A DNA stretch of 62,217 nt from Armatimonadota bacterium (GTDB taxonomy: Bacteria; Armatimonadota; Fimbriimonadia; Fimbriimonadales; Fimbriimonadaceae). Position numbers and translations under genes: made by a program. Each line of letters starts with the position of its first letter. Positions within the stretch are counted from its first letter, which is position 1. A model generated the notes under the pieces. That model was not told the origin of the DNA, made no database searches, and worked only from the letters and a program-made list of their open reading frames with translations. The stretch covers positions 1 to 62,217 of the forward strand of contig JAIUNY010000018.1 in assembly GCA_020161505.1 (NCBI GenBank), in the 5' to 3' direction. This document shows positions 61,411 to 62,217 of the stretch, in pieces.

Positions 61411-62217
61411 TTGTCCCCCCTGTATTTCGACGGATCCATGGGTACGGCAGCACCGCCGCCCCAATTCACATGACCAATGCCTGGAGACCATGGTGACCAG
61501 TGCCCCGCTTTCTTCCGCTTCCCAAGCGCCTTGTTGAACGCCCCAAGAAGGCCAAGTGCACTGAGCATCTCATAGAACACAGTATTTGAGTTGTTCGACT
61601 TAACGTCGTAAGATATGTCAAGCCAGTTGAGCCAGGCAGCGCGATCCTTCGCCTTTTCCACCCAGGGTCCCACTTCACTCTGGTCGTTGACTAAGATAAT
61701 CCCGTTAGTGTCAAGAGTGTTACCTGCCATCTCCCGCTGTCGACCGTCGTAGGCCTTGTCACGATTCGACTCCACTTCCGCAACCAGCGGGCCAGTCGTC
61801 CAATCATCCCTCGGATATCCACTTACGTACCAGACCTTTCCATATGTTGGAGATCCAACTCGATTGTCAATGATGATGAGGAACCAGTGGTAGCCTGGTT
61901 CTATGCCCCACAAGCCGACAGAATAGTAGTAAGCGATGATTTTCACCAGTCCAGTTGGATCTATTGCAGATACAGGATTGCTCTCACAATACACGTACCA
62001 GTTCCTACCATCCTTTATCGGATCACGGGTGAGGAAGCGACCGGTGCTGGAATCATAGTAACGGTGCCCGAGCAAGTGAAGCCCGGTATCGGGATCCTCC
62101 TGGTAGCCATATGGGCCGCCGTAGGCGAATCTGCCTTTCCAAACGCCAGAACTCGAGATTTGGTTCCCGAAGGCATCGGTGAGCCGCTGACCCACCACCG
62201 CCTGAGCTGAGTTCGTC
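61407..62217 (-). CDS. RHS protein C-terminus with variable tip, partial at window edge
   Basis: The last ~269 residues of an RHS protein; its start lies beyond the window. The core end reads TNSAQAVVGQRLTDAFGNQI, GRFAYGGPYGYQEDPDTG, YYDSSTGRFLTRDPIKDG and NPVSAIDPTGLV, the boundary to a unique tip. The tip has EPGYHWFLIIIDNRVGSP, and later YDVKSNNSNTVFYEMLSALGL, a layout that resembles papain-fold (NlpC/P60-like) peptidases with a His near the start and a 'N-x-N-T' element, but the usual Cys there is Ser. The tip could be a peptidase, hydrolase or unrelated toxin. It overlaps the next gene by GTGA. Confidence 0.8.
   Translation of the reverse strand, partial: TNSAQAVVGQRLTDAFGNQISSSGVWKGRFAYGGPYGYQEDPDTGLHLLGHRYYDSSTGRFLTRDPIKDGRNWYVYCESNPVSAIDPTGLVKIIAYYYSVGLWGIEPGYHWFLIIIDNRVGSPTYGKVWYVSGYPRDDWTTGPLVAEVESNRDKAYDGRQREMAGNTLDTNGIILVNDQSEVGPWVEKAKDRAAWLNWLDISYDVKSNNSNTVFYEMLSALGLLGAFNKALGKRKKAGHWSPWSPGIGHVNWGGGAAVPMDPSKYRGDK
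62113..62217. repeat. RHS homology block 2, copy 2 (105 bp)
   Basis: Identical to 60734-60838 and running to the window edge, so the true repeat may be longer. Confidence 0.85.

Overview
The window looks like bacterial chromosome, GC-rich and densely packed, with genes on both strands and many 4-base ATGA/GTGA gene overlaps. The mix suggests Armatimonadota, most likely a Fimbriimonas-like lineage: four scattered prepilin-type proteins with [24 protein letters not shown]-like heads (split here as FTLIELLVV plus [14 protein letters not shown]), PEP-CTERM proteins, WaaA (so a diderm envelope), Hfq, an archaeal-type ProRS, and several secreted glycan-active enzymes. This placement is inference from gene content; no rRNA, tRNA, CRISPR array or clear insertion sequence was seen.

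Layout. 1-7.2 kb: the start of a sugar-type ABC ATPase (cut by the window edge), a TSUP permease, and a minus-strand run purC-waaA-prepilin. 7.5-13.1 kb: an operon of nnr, two membrane FHA proteins and a VWA protein whose N-terminus carries repeated DPNxT motifs. 13.6-29.6 kb: ffh, a GntR/LacI-type regulator followed by prepilin, lipoprotein and GH76 genes, pepA, a degenerate ArgC-like protein, a double-FKBP lipoprotein, smpB, the coupled operon Gfo/Idh/MocA-miaA-hfq-dapF, and two tandem matrixin-like proteases. 29.6-35 kb: tig-clpP-clpX, then a cobalamin riboswitch in front of a prepilin and a PEP-CTERM protein. 36-42 kb: a six-gene operon with a BMP-type nucleoside ABC importer, a tandem PTPS/QueD protein and an SDR. 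42-58 kb: a MATE-like membrane protein, GH26-like and GHL10-like enzymes, proS, a PEP-CTERM protein, a LuxR-type regulator, an M20 dipeptidase, pyrophosphatase, an XRE-cupin regulator divergent from another prepilin+lipoprotein pair, a serine hydrolase and a DinB-like protein.

58.2-62.2 kb holds the most unusual locus: a minus-strand array of RHS fragments. One RHS end (running off the window) carries a variable tip and an overlapping small membrane-protein gene; a second, detached RHS tip carries an HExxH metallopeptidase-like domain and is followed by a lipoprotein gene; a third RHS core fragment is frameshifted and truncated. The units share near-identical DNA, including a 105-bp identical block, as expected for a polymorphic-toxin locus that swaps tips by recombination.

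Two genome-scale patterns recur. First, many genes have a TANNNT -10-like hexamer 5-9 bases before the start codon and no Shine-Dalgarno, suggesting leaderless mRNAs. Second, a family of palindrome-bearing intergenic repeats occurs at 7.2-7.5, 13.1-13.6, 23.7-24.1 and 36.0-36.2 kb.
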